NCBI RefSeq assembly: GCF_950023065.1
Contig: NC_088679.1
Span: 31,186,001 to 31,250,000 of the forward strand
Origin: Planococcus citri
Lineage: Eukaryota > Arthropoda > Insecta > Hemiptera > Pseudococcidae
Length of the DNA: 64,000 nucleotides
Direction: 5' to 3'
Shown here piece after piece: positions 13,210 to 27,200 of the stretch (positions are counted from its first letter, which is position 1; each line of letters starts with the position of its first letter). A program made the translations under genes and the position numbers. Below the pieces are notes generated by a model, which searched no databases, was not told the origin of the DNA, and saw nothing but the letters and a program-made list of their open reading frames with translations.

Positions 13210-15510
13210 TGAAATAATTTCACGAAACGGGCGAATACAATTTTGCAAACATGACGTATTTGTCATCCATGCCATTTGAGAATCACTTTTTTATATACAA
13301 ACATCGAAATCAATTTCGCACCGAACGAAACTCCTGCAAAAAAAAAAAAAAACAACGTTCAAATTAAAAATTACAGCTTTAAATGGCGCTAATTATCGCG
13401 TAACGCGAAAATAAATTCTAAATTCGTGCGATACTACATTTTGTAAAATTGTTTATTACATACCTATGCAATGATATAATATTTTTTTTTGCTTGAAAAT
13501 CGTATCTACTTGTGAACCACGCAACGAACGATTTTCAAAACTTTAATAAACGTAGAACTTTAAGAGATGAAACGACGATAAAATAATGGAAACGGATGAA
13601 ATATATAGTAACATAGTCAAAAAGCAAATTTATACAAAAAATTAAATAAAAAAAAATTACAAATTCATGATTTTTTACAAAGGATATATTATATGGGTGT
13701 GTGTGAAACGAGCTTGCCAGAGCGAGACTAAAAGCTTAAAGCACAGTACAAGAGATCAATAATGGTCCAGGTTTCTTCTCCGCCAACATTTCTCAGTACG
13801 TCTGTGCAATACGTTTTAAATCCGCATACCGTTTATCTCAAAACACCTTCACTATATTCCGCACATTTTATCCTACTAACATTCATTATACATGCTTTTA
13901 TCGTTGTACTTTTGTTTAATTATTTTATATTTATTTTAATAGCTAATTTATTTAGTTTTTTAAATCGTCGTTGATGAAAATCATACGTATTGAATTTTGC
14001 AATACTCTGGAGTTGTAAATTTCGTCAGTGAAAAGTTGCTTAGAAGGAATATCATATATTACGATGGTGTTCGTGATTCACGTACTACCTATAACGAAAG
14101 ATGAACTTCAGTGCTGTTATTATTGTACTTTTGAATGCATTTTTCTGCATCGTTTGATCTTGAATTTACCAATTATGTTGAATTTTCAATCAATTAATGT
14201 GCTTAATTGCAGTCAAATTCCAAATATGAGATTAAAATGTACTGAATTTGAAGCATGAAGCTCGTTGTTGGTACATGCACATCTAGCTACCTGCTTTAAT
14301 ATTTTTTCAGATGCATTTTTATTTTAATGAACTACTGATGAAAGTTATTTAAATAACAAAAAAAAAGGAAAATTGCAAGAATAATAAAAAAAAAAAACTT
14401 AAACAATGTGGACAGTATCAGGAACTGAAAAACGAAAGTGTGAGTTACGATTTAAGTAAGATTATGATCGTTTCATTTCTTTCCCTGAACCTAATTACGT
14501 GCATGTAATTCAAATAGGAACTATTGCAACACTCTTTGGTGTATAATTATTGTAAATACTAGTACAATGTTTAGTTATTCATTATCACTTTTTTTATATC
14601 ATTAATCACCGTGTTATTACTCAGTTGAGAAGAGTATATTTTTTCGTTTCCATTCGTATGTATCCTTAGCCTAATTGCGTAATGACATGCCTACTCAAGT
14701 TTAAAATTTCCCATTGATGAACGAATACATCTACATATTTATATGTATTTGGGTATGCACAGGTATTAATCTTAAAATTATCATGCTACGGAAGAATATT
14801 TATAAAAATAAAAATGATTTCTTACCGAACTCGCAAACAAAAGTTTAAAAAAATATATTACCTATTTTGTAAAACATCACACATTATCGGTAGGTATACT
14901 TAGAACAACAATACAACCGAACAATTTATTCGAAGTTCAAGTTGTCCGTAATTTTACTAATGCTAACTTAAAGGTACTTTTATCGAACGAAAAACAAATT
15001 CCAATACCTATGTATAAAATTACCATTCTGTAAAATTAGAGATCAATTGATTCTGTATTGATACAATTTTATCACTTCGAACATCATTCTTCGTAAGTTT
15101 AAATTCACCCACAAGATCTGTGGTTAAATAGGTACTTGAAACTTGATACTGAATTCAACGAACGAAAATCTAATAAACAATTGAGTTGAAGCAGGATTTT
15201 CTGACAATAACATTGATCTTGAATTTTTTCAAGTTCCTGTTCGTTGAGAAAACTTGCTGTGGAATACGTAACATATGAGACATTTTAGGTAGGTACTTAA
15301 TCGACGAAGTGAATTTTTATTCAGTAGGTAAGACTGTTTCGGATAATTTTGCAGCTCAAAACCTCTACACAAATATACATAATTAAGGTAAGCATTTAAA
15401 TAAGCAATATATTATAATAAGGAAACGTACTTATACATTTCATTAGTTAATTGCTGTTTTGGCCAAATAGAACTGTTGGTTATTTAGCACTTCGCAGTAA
15501 TTTTCTCATT
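13210..15510. other. AT-rich intergenic DNA, nothing recognised
   Basis: Only short low-complexity frames. It would contain the promoters of the diverging PDZ-like gene and the small gene at 15515, but no specific motif stands out. Confidence 0.5.
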
Positions 15511-15514
15511 CGGC

Positions 15515-16074
15515 ATGGACGAAACCATTTTAACCCATTCACGCAGGGAATTGTTTTTACAAAAAGTAATTCTATATTTAACTGAATCCAAAAGAAGAGA
15601 AATTGCTATGGCTGAGCTCATATTAGAGTAAGTAATTACATATTACTTTTCAATCAGCATTTCATTGCACTTTTTACGAAAATGTAACGATACAAATAAT
15701 CGTTTCATGCGTAGAAAATTGACGTCCTTTTTAAAATCTACTTTCCGTCACTATTCAATATTTTTCCTGAATTTCCCAGATTATCATAGTATATGTAATA
15801 GGTAATAATAACAATAATAATAAGTATGTTGTGAAAACCATACAGTTTGATAAGTATTTTTTTTAATTTAATTTTTTTTGGGCAAAGATTATTTTATCCG
15901 GCATTTAACGTACCAGAAAAAGATCCCGATGATGATGAATACGTATCAAACTCAATAAATAAAAACGACACTGGAAAAATTTCAAAGAAAACGAAAGATG
16001 AAGACGCCAAATCTCTGACCAGCTTAGAATTTATCAAAAAAAAATGGGAAATTCGATCAAAGTCCAAATTATAG
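15515..16074 (+). CDS. Small conserved-looking protein of unknown function, 99 aa, two exons
   Basis: Exon 1 is 15515-15627 (ATG; donor GA|gtaagt) and exon 2 is 15888-16074 (acceptor gggcaaag|A; stop TAG). The junction restores a Glu codon. Residues 1-40 look helical and amphipathic (ELFLQKVILYLTESKRREIA, then MAELILELFYP). Residues from about 45 are acidic then basic and probably disordered (EKDPDDDEYV near 47-56, KKKWEIRSKSKL at the end). There is no signal peptide, membrane segment or cysteine pattern. A polyadenylation signal AATAAA follows at 16090. The gene is tail-to-tail with RABL3. The splice signals and phase support a real gene; I do not recognise the family. Confidence 0.6.
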
Positions 16075-16089
16075 TCAATCAAGTACAAA

Positions 16090-16120
16090 AATAAAATAAA
16101 AAGGTAAAATTAATTTTATT
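16090..16120. terminator. Facing polyadenylation signals of convergent genes
   Basis: AATAAA on the plus strand at 16090-16095 fits the small gene ending at 16074. TTTATT at 16115-16120 is AATAAA on the minus strand and could serve RABL3, whose stop is at 16494. If both are used, the two 3' ends overlap or abut. Confidence 0.4.
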
Positions 16121-16493
16121 AAAAACAAATTACAAATTTATCTAATGGTAATGGCAATAACTTTATGATACAAAACTTACAAGACAATTAATGTTAAAAT
16201 GAATTGTCTTTTTGTAGGAATGATGAATGATGCGATATGACCAGTAGATGATGAGAAAAAAATTGGTTCTCATGGAATTGGTATACCTAGAAGTTTTAAT
16301 TTTATATGAAAGTTCTCAGCTATTTTCAAGGAATATGGATGTAATTTTAAAAGAATTTATCTTTTGATTTTTTTCAAAATATTTAGTACTTTCAATTAAA
16401 CAATTTTTTATACTGGATAGTCCTAAGTTATTTTTCATCCTTTAAACGTACACAACTTTCAATATTAAAAAGGATAAAATTCAACTCTGGCCG

Positions 16494-17462
16494 TTAATCA
16501 TTGTGAAAATACTTATTTGGACTAGTCGCATTGAAGTACACTTTCCTTTTATCACCTATGTGATAATTATACTTGACCTCGATAACTTTATCGAAAAACC
16601 GACTGCATTTTACAGCTGAACTAGTTCCAGGAGCTATTGACCTGACTTGTTGACAATCCTGTGAAAATAGCAACTTTTGAGTATTTTTATTCGAGTACGC
16701 AGTGTGTGTGTACAAAGAAAAACTTACCAGAAATATTTCATCGGCACCATATTCATCGCAAATAAATGAGGACCTTTTTAAAGTACGCGAACGTGATTCG
16801 CCAACCAGATCGAGTTTAGTACCAATAACCAGAACAGGAATCTGAAATTAAACATCGAATATAGATTTCTTTTAAGCAAATTTTACAAGAAACAAAACCG
16901 AACTTAATTTACTTGTGAGCTGCCAACGAACTGTTCGACATCGTATTCCTCATTTTTCTTCTGTTTTGAATTATTATCTCTATTTAAAACTTCACCGAGC
17001 CATTTTTGGAGATTTTCTTGAGATTTTCGATTGGTTAAATCGTGTACCAATATTACACCTATTGAAAAAAGAAAACAGTAATTGAATTAGGTATACTAAG
17101 TGCGGAAATTTAAAGGAAGTACTTTACCATGAACGCCGGAATAAAATACATGTCTAGTGTTACGATGACTCGAACTTCCACCAACATCCCATAACTCTAT
17201 GAAATAAGTTTTCTGTTGAGGAGTACCCTCTTTATATTCGTGAAGTTTTACTTCAACTGAGCAGCCTACAGTCCATGTTGGTTTATTTGCTGGTGTTTTA
17301 TGAGTGAGTAGATGAGTAAGTGAAGATTTTCCAACTCCTGAAATTGCATCAGCATGGTATAAAATATTTTGAAACTTACGTCAGCAAGATTAAATTAGAA
17401 TTTATTAATTTCATACCGGAGTCTCCGACGACAAGTATCTTTACTTTATCGATATCCGCCAT
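16494..17462 (-). CDS. RABL3: Rab-like protein 3 (small GTPase), five exons
   Basis: Minus-strand exons 17417-17462, 17128-17337, 16913-17058, 16728-16841 and 16494-16658 join in phase to 226 residues (human RABL3 is about 236). The P-loop GDSGVGKS is at residues 13-20, the switch II motif WDVGG at 65-69 (Ras proteins have DTAGQ here) and the G4 motif GTKLD at 141-145. Family hallmarks are present: SWTVGCSV-like PTWTVGCSVEV, YKEGTP, HGVILVHDLTN and SRFFDKVIE. As in other RABL3 proteins there is no C-terminal prenylation cysteine; it ends KYFHND. Known RABL3 acts as a dimeric GTPase linked to prenylation of other small GTPases; that role is inherited from the family, not seen here. It lies head-to-head with the SENP6/7-like gene, and all key nucleotide-binding residues are intact. 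Confidence 0.95.
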
Positions 17463-18285
17463 TCAACGAAATCAGGTGCAGTAGCGAAAAGGTTAAATAC
17501 AAATTATTAAGAAAACATTTCCATTTTCGAGCTTATTTTCATTATTTATCAACAAAAAAATTCAAAAATTTCCTCTGATAAAAAAATTGTGGTGATAAGA
17601 AAAATTTTTTGTTTATTTTTTTTTACGATCTAGAAAAAAACGCTTATAACATGTCGCATATGCGTTCACCTTAAGGGTTATTATCCAGAATCAATATTAC
17701 TGTTTAAAGCGCTCTCTACATGTCGAGACAGAACTAAGAACTCACATCGACCTGGAAAATTCTTGACCAGGTTGCGCAGACAAAGATTATTCATCGTGCG
17801 GTCTTCTATGTTTCCATTTTTCTTCTTTCTCAAACTTACGTTGATCTTCGAATACGTGAAAAGAAAAGTGATGCATGTAATGTGCTTTTTATAAATTGTG
17901 TTAATTTTCATCAAATTTGGAATGTTTTACAACAAATGAAACTTTTATGAACTGTGTGTTTAGTGTAAGTTGCTTCAAGTGTTGGTGGACTTATCAAATG
18001 AAATTTGTTTTCGGGTATGCAGCGATTAATCTTCTATCACGTCTAGAATTCGGTTAAATTCAGTTCTTTAGGTAAGTAATTGAAAATACACGAAACACAT
18101 ATTATGTTCTTATGCAGAAACCATCGCAGTGAATTCTGTTGTTTTTTTAAAAAAACCATTACGTTTGTTTTGCTCGGATTTAATCTCAATTTGGTGTGAA
18201 TCCATGTTGTCGAATTGAAGTTGATATCACGTTATTGTTTTCAGATTAATTTTAGCATGTCTGGAAACTTTTAATTGACATCATA
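17463..18285. promoter_or_regulatory. Shared upstream region and 5' UTR, RABL3 / SENP-like gene
   Basis: About 0.8 kb separates the two start codons. On the plus side a leader exon ends at CTTTAG|gtaagt (18071) and resumes after ttttcag at 18245. The resumed leader contains a tiny upstream frame (ATG at about 18257, six codons) before the main ATG at 18286. On the RABL3 side the leader is unspliced as far as can be seen. A compact bidirectional promoter is likely, but no core motif could be fixed. Confidence 0.5.
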
Positions 18286-21200
18286 ATGAATAATAAGAAT
18301 AACGATCAAGAACCTATCGCGGAAAAGATTCAAAACAATTATCCTCAGCTAACATTGCATTCTTTGACGAAAAGCGCAGAAGTTTCCAGTAACGACTGTG
18401 GTTCGAAACCTTCGAGCGTAATATCGACCAAGGCTCCCGTTCCAGTTACTACTGCTGCAACGGTTAATAAATCTCCGATTCCTTCTATTAAGAAAAGTAT
18501 TTCACCTGGTAACGATAGAAAGTGAGTATTTTGTTCGTTTAGAAATTATCCTGGTTCGGTTACAAGTTAACATAATTTTTCAATATTACAGAGTACCGCC
18601 CTATGTGAACGCCTTACCTCAAGATCCTGTACGTGTGGCTAAAGCTCCTGTGCAAAGACCGTTTGTTAAAGCTGTTCCTAAAGTGACCACCGAAAAAATA
18701 ACGGTTACGGCTGAGTCGACTGTTACCAGTATTCAAACGCCCAATAAACCATCGGCTAGTGGCGACGTGAAAAGAACTCAATATTCACCTCCCGTTCGCG
18801 CGAATGTTGTCCTAACTACAACCAAACAAAGTAAAATAATTCGTAATGAACGTTATAGTGAAATTAGTCGAATTTGTACTAAGTTTTGTTCATTTTTCAG
18901 CTGATAAAGCTATCGTATCGAGTACAACTACTTCACCCGAAGAAAGTAAACCTAGTAGTAGTAGTGAAAGCGAACCAAAGGTGAATAAATCGATAATGAG
19001 ATAAATTTGATAACGAATATCGTGTGTTTCTAAACTAAAATGTGTTTCAGAGTGCTGATAAAGCAACTCCAGCGCAACCGAATCGGTCAGTCCAACTACA
19101 ATGTCGGACTACTGATGGATTTCAGAAAAACATAGAATCGAATGTTTTAACTGTTACACGAAATCCGATGCCGAAAAGTCCAGCTACGATCAAAATGATG
19201 CCTGCAAAAGATACGAAAACTATGGAATCTAACGTGGTCGTTAACACGCCGCCCAAGCCTTCTACACCTACAGTTGCACCCAGCACCCCAAAAACCACAC
19301 CACCTAAACAAACTATCGTGTCTACATCCTTATGTAAAAATTTCCCCAAAGCTGTTTCGATTCAGAATATAGATTCTCCGAAACCCGTTGCTCGATTTAG
19401 TTCGCCGAATATTATTTCTAAAACTGAAACGATTAATTCGATGCCTCCGACTACGGATGCGAATTTAAAACCTGTGACCAAACTTGTCATCGTAACATCT
19501 GCAGATACGTCGGTTAAAACTACAAGTCCGTCGGTTAGGTAAGCGTATCATTATTAACCTTTGGTTTTGTTCGAATATCGATTTAATTTTAGACTTTTTA
19601 TTCGTAGCGTGTCTTCGTCTTCGAAAATTCAAACGTACGAATCATCAGCCGTTACGTCGTCTCCTTCGACTAAAGGGAGTAAATCAAATCAGTCATCTAG
19701 TAATCTTAAACTGTTGTCTTTATCCGATCTTGAATCCAATCAAGATATTTTAAATGCTATAAATTCCGGTTCGACGGCCTGTGTCGGAGAAAATGTGACA
19801 ATTTCATCGGCTCCAGGCGAAGTCGTGCTGATTTGTCAGTAAGTTGACTAGATGAAGTAAACATTATGTTTTTAAAAATGCCTAACCTGTATAATGTAAT
19901 GCTGATTTTCGCTTTTATTCGTGTAGAAATGCTAGATCGTCGGTTGATCCTAAAATTCGGAATGTGTCGAGTGAAACCACCATTGAAACGATCACGATGC
20001 AGGTTTGTATAATTTGACTTCATAAAGTACGAAATATGATGTTTGCTAAAAATTAGGATTTTTTCTGATTTTGTTCCACATGCGTATGACGTGTAACGTC
20101 AATTTTACATTCTGTGTTTATTTATCACGTATTCGATTCCTTCGATTTTTCATTCCTAATGGTGCGAGATTGCAATACTATGTTATTCACCTATCACCTC
20201 ACACCCGATGATATTTTATCTTTAAGTAAAAGTTGAATTTTTTTTTCCCAAACTGGCTATTATTATGTCGGTAATATTATGAAAATCATGTAAACGACTC
20301 GCGCCGCCTTGATTAGCGAGAGCGCGTTGCGTGCTGTGCTGTGCGCATCGCGTTTGCGCAGCTCTCCTCCTCGCCTCTTTGTCTTCCCCCTCCATTTAAT
20401 GTAGCCGGCTCGTTTACACGTGAGCAAATCAGCATGTTGGGACAATGTTGAGACATGGAGCAACTATAAGGTTTATATTTACGTGCAAGGTCAAGCAGTT
20501 CGAAACATTTATGTCTTCGATGTAACCATAAGATTCACATTGAAGAGCGAAATTGAGCATTGCTGTTATCAAACTACGTCTTATCTAATTTGAACTGAAA
20601 CGTTTTGGATGATTCGAGTATTTTGCGTGGTTTTGATGGATTTATTAATTTTTTCCAGGTGAATAATCCGGGTTCACCGGCTCAGAAAAATAAAAATGGT
20701 GTTTCGACAGAAAGCGTTTGTCAATCTTTTAAACAAGATTCAACGTAAGTAGTTAACTTTGTTTTTAGAAATATGTTTTGCGCGTAATTTAATCCACGTT
20801 TATTTTATTATAGTCCCAATTCATCAGCTTCGTCTCCTGGTGAGGCTCGTACCCCAAAAGTGAGTACTTTTTGAGAATAAATCATGTCTTCGTGTTTCAT
20901 TTCCAGTTCGAGTTTAACCATTTTTTAATTTTTTTTTTTTTCGCAGCGTGATGAAATTCCAGGATTGGCAGACGAAGGAAAAGGCTCAAGCAGTAGTATG
21001 ACCTTGAATAAGAAAATTGACGAACCCGGTTGGTAGAATTAATTTTAGAATTATTTTTTTAATGTTTCCGGAGGGCTCAATGCGACAAGTCATTAAGCTC
21101 ATTTCTTAAATATTGGATTTTGATATATTTTTTGTAGTAGAATGTCTAACTATATCATCGGACGAAGAAACCGAACCTGAACAATTCGTTTCGTCTGATA

Positions 21201-24200
21201 ACAGTGATATATCTATTTCACTTCTAAGTAAAGAACCACCGATTGGATGCGATAACGAAGTCTTTAATGAACAGTTTGGTGAGTTATCTTGCTTCAATCG
21301 ATGTTTCACTAATAACGTCTCCCCCCCCCCCCAATGACAAATTTATTTCAACAACATGGTTATTTACCCCTCAAGTTTTTCTTCGTTCATTTGAAAACTC
21401 ATAAATATTACTGTAAATTGATTAATGATTACGCTTATTTGCAAAGTAAACAACTACTTGTGTTTTGAATTTCTAGATGACGGTGCACGCGAAAAAGAAG
21501 AAGACACGATGTTAGAGGCAACCACTGGTGATGGTTTTACGAATTTGGTTTGCAGAACTGTTCGCATCGGATCGTATAAAGTAAAGCCCAGGACCGGAGT
21601 AACCGTATCGAAATATGGATTAAAAATCGTAGTTCCTCCATTAAATAATTGTACGTGTACCAAACGTAGAGGTAGAATGAATTTTTCAAGGTTGAATCTA
21701 ACGTATTGTGTTATGTTTATTCCGCAGCCAACGACAGTGTCGCTGTTAAAATACCTATTCACGATATCACTAAAGTATTAGTGCATTACAATCGAACATT
21801 GCCGGTTATATTTTATTACATTACGCCGCGAGCTGGCGCTAAAATCAGACAGGTTTTGAAAATGAACGATTCTAGTAATTCTTATATCAATCCGAATAGT
21901 ATTGGTGAGTGTTGTATGTTGATTTCTTTCGGAAGTTGAGGAAACGGTGATGTATCATTTTTTTTTTTTTACAGATTACTCTCAACGTCGTATAACATTG
22001 TTACCAGAAAAATTCACCGAAGATGATAAGGAAGATATCCAAAATTATTATCTAAATCGCGATGTTTTGGAAGAGCTGAGCTACGTTGATGCTAATAAGC
22101 TTTTAGTTCAATCTGTTCCGAAAGATGTACGAATTTTTTAATACAATTTGACGATCGAGGTACAAATTCAATGATACTAATAGTTCTTTTCCCATTTTCA
22201 GATCCAAAAAACCGTCAGATTACCTCCAAAACCAGTTCAAACGTAAGTATATGTACTTTGAAATATTCCTCTTTTCGTGATGAAATGTTCACCTAACGTC
22301 TAAAGGTTGACTTATTTTTGTATAGTATTATGGTATACCCTCCACCGCCGACCAAAGGTGGTATTAGCATTAATACCGAAGATTATTCGTGCCTAGCTGA
22401 GGATACGTACTTGAACGACGTTATCATTGATTTTTATCTAAAGTAAGTATTATTCGCATCGATTAAAGTTACGACCCCAGGTGAAACGAATGATGAAATT
22501 CCAACGATTTCGATCGTCATGTTATTATAGGTATCTGTATCAGGAAAAACTAACCGAGGAAGATAAACAAAAAACGCACATATTCAGTTCGTTTTTCTAC
22601 AAACGATTAACTGATAAGGCTACGCCGGTTCCGAGGATGTTACAAAATTCCAAACCAAATGACGTTACCATTTCAGCGGCTGAAATAAGACACGACCGAG
22701 TCAAGAAATGGACTAAAAATATCGACATTTTCTCCAAAGATTATATCGTCATACCTTTAAACGAAAAGTGAGTAAGATTATGCGGAAAATTACTCATTTG
22801 TAAAGAAGCTAGGATTGATTGCGTGTGTTTTTTGTGCAGTCAACATTGGTTCCTGGCCATTATCTGCTTTCCTGGTCTAGCTGGACCGGTTAGATTTTCC
22901 GACAATAGCCCAATCGATGTAGACTCGTCTAACAAAACCGATGATGAGAAAGGTAATACTGATTTCGCGATTTAGCTTCGTCTTCGTGGTTCAAGTGTTG
23001 TTCAAATGTGTGTTTTATTTTTTTCAGTCGAAAATTCCAACGCTACAGAAGCGGAAGCGGATTCTTCGCAAACTAGAAGAATTGGCTCGACAACCATCAC
23101 GCCAATTGGCAGAAATTCTTATACGTTGAATGACGACGATGGTGAGATGGAAGATCGAGATGAAGCCTCCGGTGCAGATGAAGATGTAGATGAATTTTTA
23201 AGCAGCGAGGAGGTAAGGGGATCATTCAATTCGATTTTGAGAATATACGAATATGTATTCGACGATCGTCGTAAGTTGAATGGAGACTCGTAATTAATGA
23301 TGATTCTGATTTTTGTTGAACAGGATACGGATGATCCGTATTCAGACCCTGAACTCGCTGAGCTTGGCGATAACGAAGCGACACCGAAGAAGAAACCCGA
23401 TAGAGAGCCTATTAAACAGTAAGTATTATTTTTGAAGGTTTCTATCTTCCAAAAGAATTTTTTTTATTGAAATTTTTACGTTCTGCAGACCGTGTATTTT
23501 GATCTTCGACTCGTTGAAGAGCGCCAGCAGAGCTCGTATAATTGCTACGTTACGCGAATACCTGCACGTCGAGTACAAGACGAAGCATAATGGCGAAGAA
23601 CGTGATTTTTCTAAAAACGTCGTTAAAGGCGCTTGCCCCAGAGTTCCTCAACAAACGAATTACACCGATTGCGGGTTATACGTATTACAATACGTGGAAA
23701 CGTTTTTCGATGTGAGTATAACGAATTCAGATTTTGATGCGTTTGTTTTATCGTAGTACGTCTTAGATTGGTTCATTTTCATCGTTTATTTCTTTCAAGA
23801 TATTGTGAGTTGACGTCAGTTTGAAATAGTGGGCATTTTTATATTGATTTATGGCAGTTGAATCGTGAAAAATGTCTTACGAGAAGCTTCGAAATGTCGG
23901 TTTTTTAGATCTGAGGGATATTTCGATCTCCGTCCGGGTGTCTTTCTCTTGAAAAGCTTGTTTAACAGTTCATTTCTAATGATTCATTCATTCCACGGTT
24001 GTTGGGGAAAAAACAAAATGGTTCAGAAATGAACGAATTTCATGTCCAGTTTACATGTATGTAGGAATGTAGGTAGACCTCTCCACTTCCTCCCTGAGCC
24101 TCTTTTGGTCTTGAGAGCCTTTCAATTTCGATCTAAGTACCAAAAAAAAATTACAAAAGAAGTGATCCATCGATCGTTCCTAATTTGACGACCCCGATTT

Positions 24201-27200
24201 AGAATTTCGACATATTTTTATTTGATTTGTATGTTACCTCTCTGAACCACCCTCCTCCCCCCAATTCCATTGAACATGATCAAAATTGAAAATGAAGTGT
24301 GATACTCGTATCCTGGTTTTGTTTTAGGGTATCGAGTTTCAATATTCGATCATTTTTTTTAAAGATATCCAGTCCCACCAATGTTGAAAAAAAATTACAA
24401 TTTTGGAATTTTGATTAAAAAATTTTCAAACGTGTTGAAACATGTTGATTCTTATCAATTTAAAGACGCTGAGTTTGACTGAGTTCGAATATGTATTTAT
24501 TTTCATCTCAAGGTTTATTCTTTTTATTTAAAAAAAAAAAACCGGTACCTCGACTACTTCTCTTAACAGGTTGGAAAATTTGTGGACCGTTGAAGAAAAA
24601 TCAGAAGAGTACCAAAATACACCTTTAACGTAAATTTCAAGTGCTGACTTGCATTTTTTGATTTTTGACAATTTTTTAATTCAAATTTGAGCCAATTTTT
24701 AAAAAAATCAAATTTTGATAAAATTGAAGTAGGAAGCTCAACTTTTGCTTATGATACCCTATATTGATCCTACAAATCGATTAGTGGTGGCGGTGGCGAA
24801 AAGTCGTTCTGGAGCCTTTATCAGGTTTTTGGACTGTATGAAGTTTTAAAAAAATTACTTCATTGGAATTTTATTTGAACTTTCAAGGCGATAGCTCATC
24901 TTTTTATGCAAGAGAAGTTCGAAATTTGAAATCCACCACCTATTTCGAAATGAGTTAGCGATTTTTTCACACGATTTTGCTTCGTCAGTTTCTTCTCCCT
25001 AGCCCCCACCATTATTGGAATTTCATGTTGTTTTTTTTGGGCGAAGAAATGACAATTTTTAGTAAAAAAATTCTAATGAAAAAAGTATTCAAAAACCTCG
25101 CTTATTTACTTTAAAAGTGAACAAAGCCTCACATTTTTGACAAAAATTGCCAAAAAGACCTGTTTTTTTTTTTGACAAAAATTAATAAACATAATACTTG
25201 CTGTGTGTAGCAAAACTGCTGAAAAATCTCACTCAATTTTTTTTTGTTTTTCAAAAAACTTAAACTAAAAAATTAAATCAAAATTTGAAAAAAAATGATA
25301 ATTTTCAATTTTTTTTAAATTAATTTTTTAACTAAAAATTTTAAATTTATTTTTATAAAAAATCAAATTATTTTAATTATAAGGTAACTATGTCAATTTT
25401 TTTTTCAAAAATTGTCCGAAAGTCTAGCTTTTTTGCCAAAAATTGTCAATAATTACAAAAAACTTGAAGTTTTTTCCAGAAAATTTCTAAAAAGAACTCT
25501 TTTTTTGGCCTATATTGTTACTCTAGTTTTTTTCAAAAATCGTAAGAAATTTTCGTTTTTTCGAAAATTACATACAAAAAATTGTTGTTTTTTCAGACAA
25601 AAAAATCCTATAAATCTCGCTTTTTAGTGTTTTGGGGAAAAAATGACACTTTCACGAACAAATTTGAAAAAAAAAACATTTCGATAAAGATTGCGAAAAG
25701 ACAGAATTTTTGCCAATAATGGACAAAAATTTTTGCGTTTCCGCAAAATTGCAAAGTTTCGTTTTTTTACTGTAAAACAAAAAAAACTCGCTTTATTGAC
25801 AAAAATTGCGAAATGATATAAATTATTTTTGCCAAAAATTTCCAAAAATTGTTACTTGTTTTTTTACTAAAATTTTTTCTTAGCAAAATTGCTGTTATGG
25901 TTTTTTCACTTTTTTTAACTTTAGTGCGTTTTTGAAGATTCAAGTGTGGATTTAGAACTACATAATTATGTGAAATCCATTAACAATCAAATAATATTAA
26001 TTTAGAAATCTCAATTTCTGACCCCAAATTGATCACTTTTTTCTCAGAAATGAAATGAGAAATGATCCTTAATATAGATTTTGAACCAAAAAGTTCTCAA
26101 ATTTGTGAGTCAATCCATTTTTGTTTTTGTTTTGTTTTTTTTTTCATTCGTTTTAAAAATTTTGTTTACTGGCATTTTGCATTAGGATCACTCGTTTGGT
26201 ATAATTTTTCTCAGATAAAAGTCGTTTGTTATATCGCAATCGACTTGACAAAAATAACACTGATCCGATTTCAACTCTGGTGATTCCATAACTGGCCAAA
26301 ATAGGGTAAAGTAAAATTGAATAAATTATTCAGATTGACCCTCATCATCGAATTAGTGGTGTGTTCAGTATTTACTACTCATTTGTCAATTTCGCCGAAA
26401 ACAATTTCAGTTTCAAAGTAAAGTGTGTGAAAAAAGTGACCCAAAATTGAACTCTATAGTGATGAATTTCATTCTAGCCCATTTTATAGATTTTTTTCCG
26501 AAACTGGAAAACACAAACATTCGCTACAGGCGTCAGAACGGCTCGAAACCACCATTGATCGATTTGGAAGGTCAAAAATAGGGTATACACCAAATTCCAG
26601 CTTTCTGCCTCAGCTTATTCAAATTTTGATTCATTTCCGTTAGGAAATCTTCATTGTTTGTGTTCCAGTAAAGGATCGTTTCGTTGTATTTGTTTTTTTT
26701 TTTTTTTTTAATGCAAATGAACTGATCTGAAAAGTACTGCGTGTAAAATTTTCAACCTCTATGTAAAGATGACCTAATCTGAGTTTTTTTTCCTTATCTG
26801 TCGACAGAAAAAAATCACCGATTTCCATATACCGATTAAAACGCTGGGTCGTTGGTTCCACGCGGAAACAGTGAGCATCAAACGTTATCACATCCAGCAG
26901 CTACTGCTGAAGTTGATGGAAGAGCAGAAAATCAACGTGCACGCTTTGCACTTACCAGAATTGAATCTATCGCCACGTTACCATTACGAGTCCGACTCCG
27001 ACGACGACGACATGGACGATTACGAAGGATACTACGACGAGGAAGGTGACGAATACGGACATCTGGTCAGTTACGACGAAGAAGAAGAAGAAGAAGACGA
27101 AATCGGAGATCACGAAAACCGAATGCGTCGATTTATGGTAACCGAAGATGAATATATCGAAGAAGACGAAGAAGACGGCGAAAGTCGGTACGCCTTGTTC

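Noticed and set aside
13762..13974. 70-codon plus-strand frame with a hydrophobic C-terminus
   Set aside because: T-rich sequence reads as Phe/Leu/Ile by default; no promoter, splice or homology signal.
19122..19349. Minus-strand frame with a Gly/Val-rich membrane-like sequence
   Set aside because: Lies antisense to a long, in-phase exon of the protease; the composition is the mirror of Thr/Pro-rich codons.
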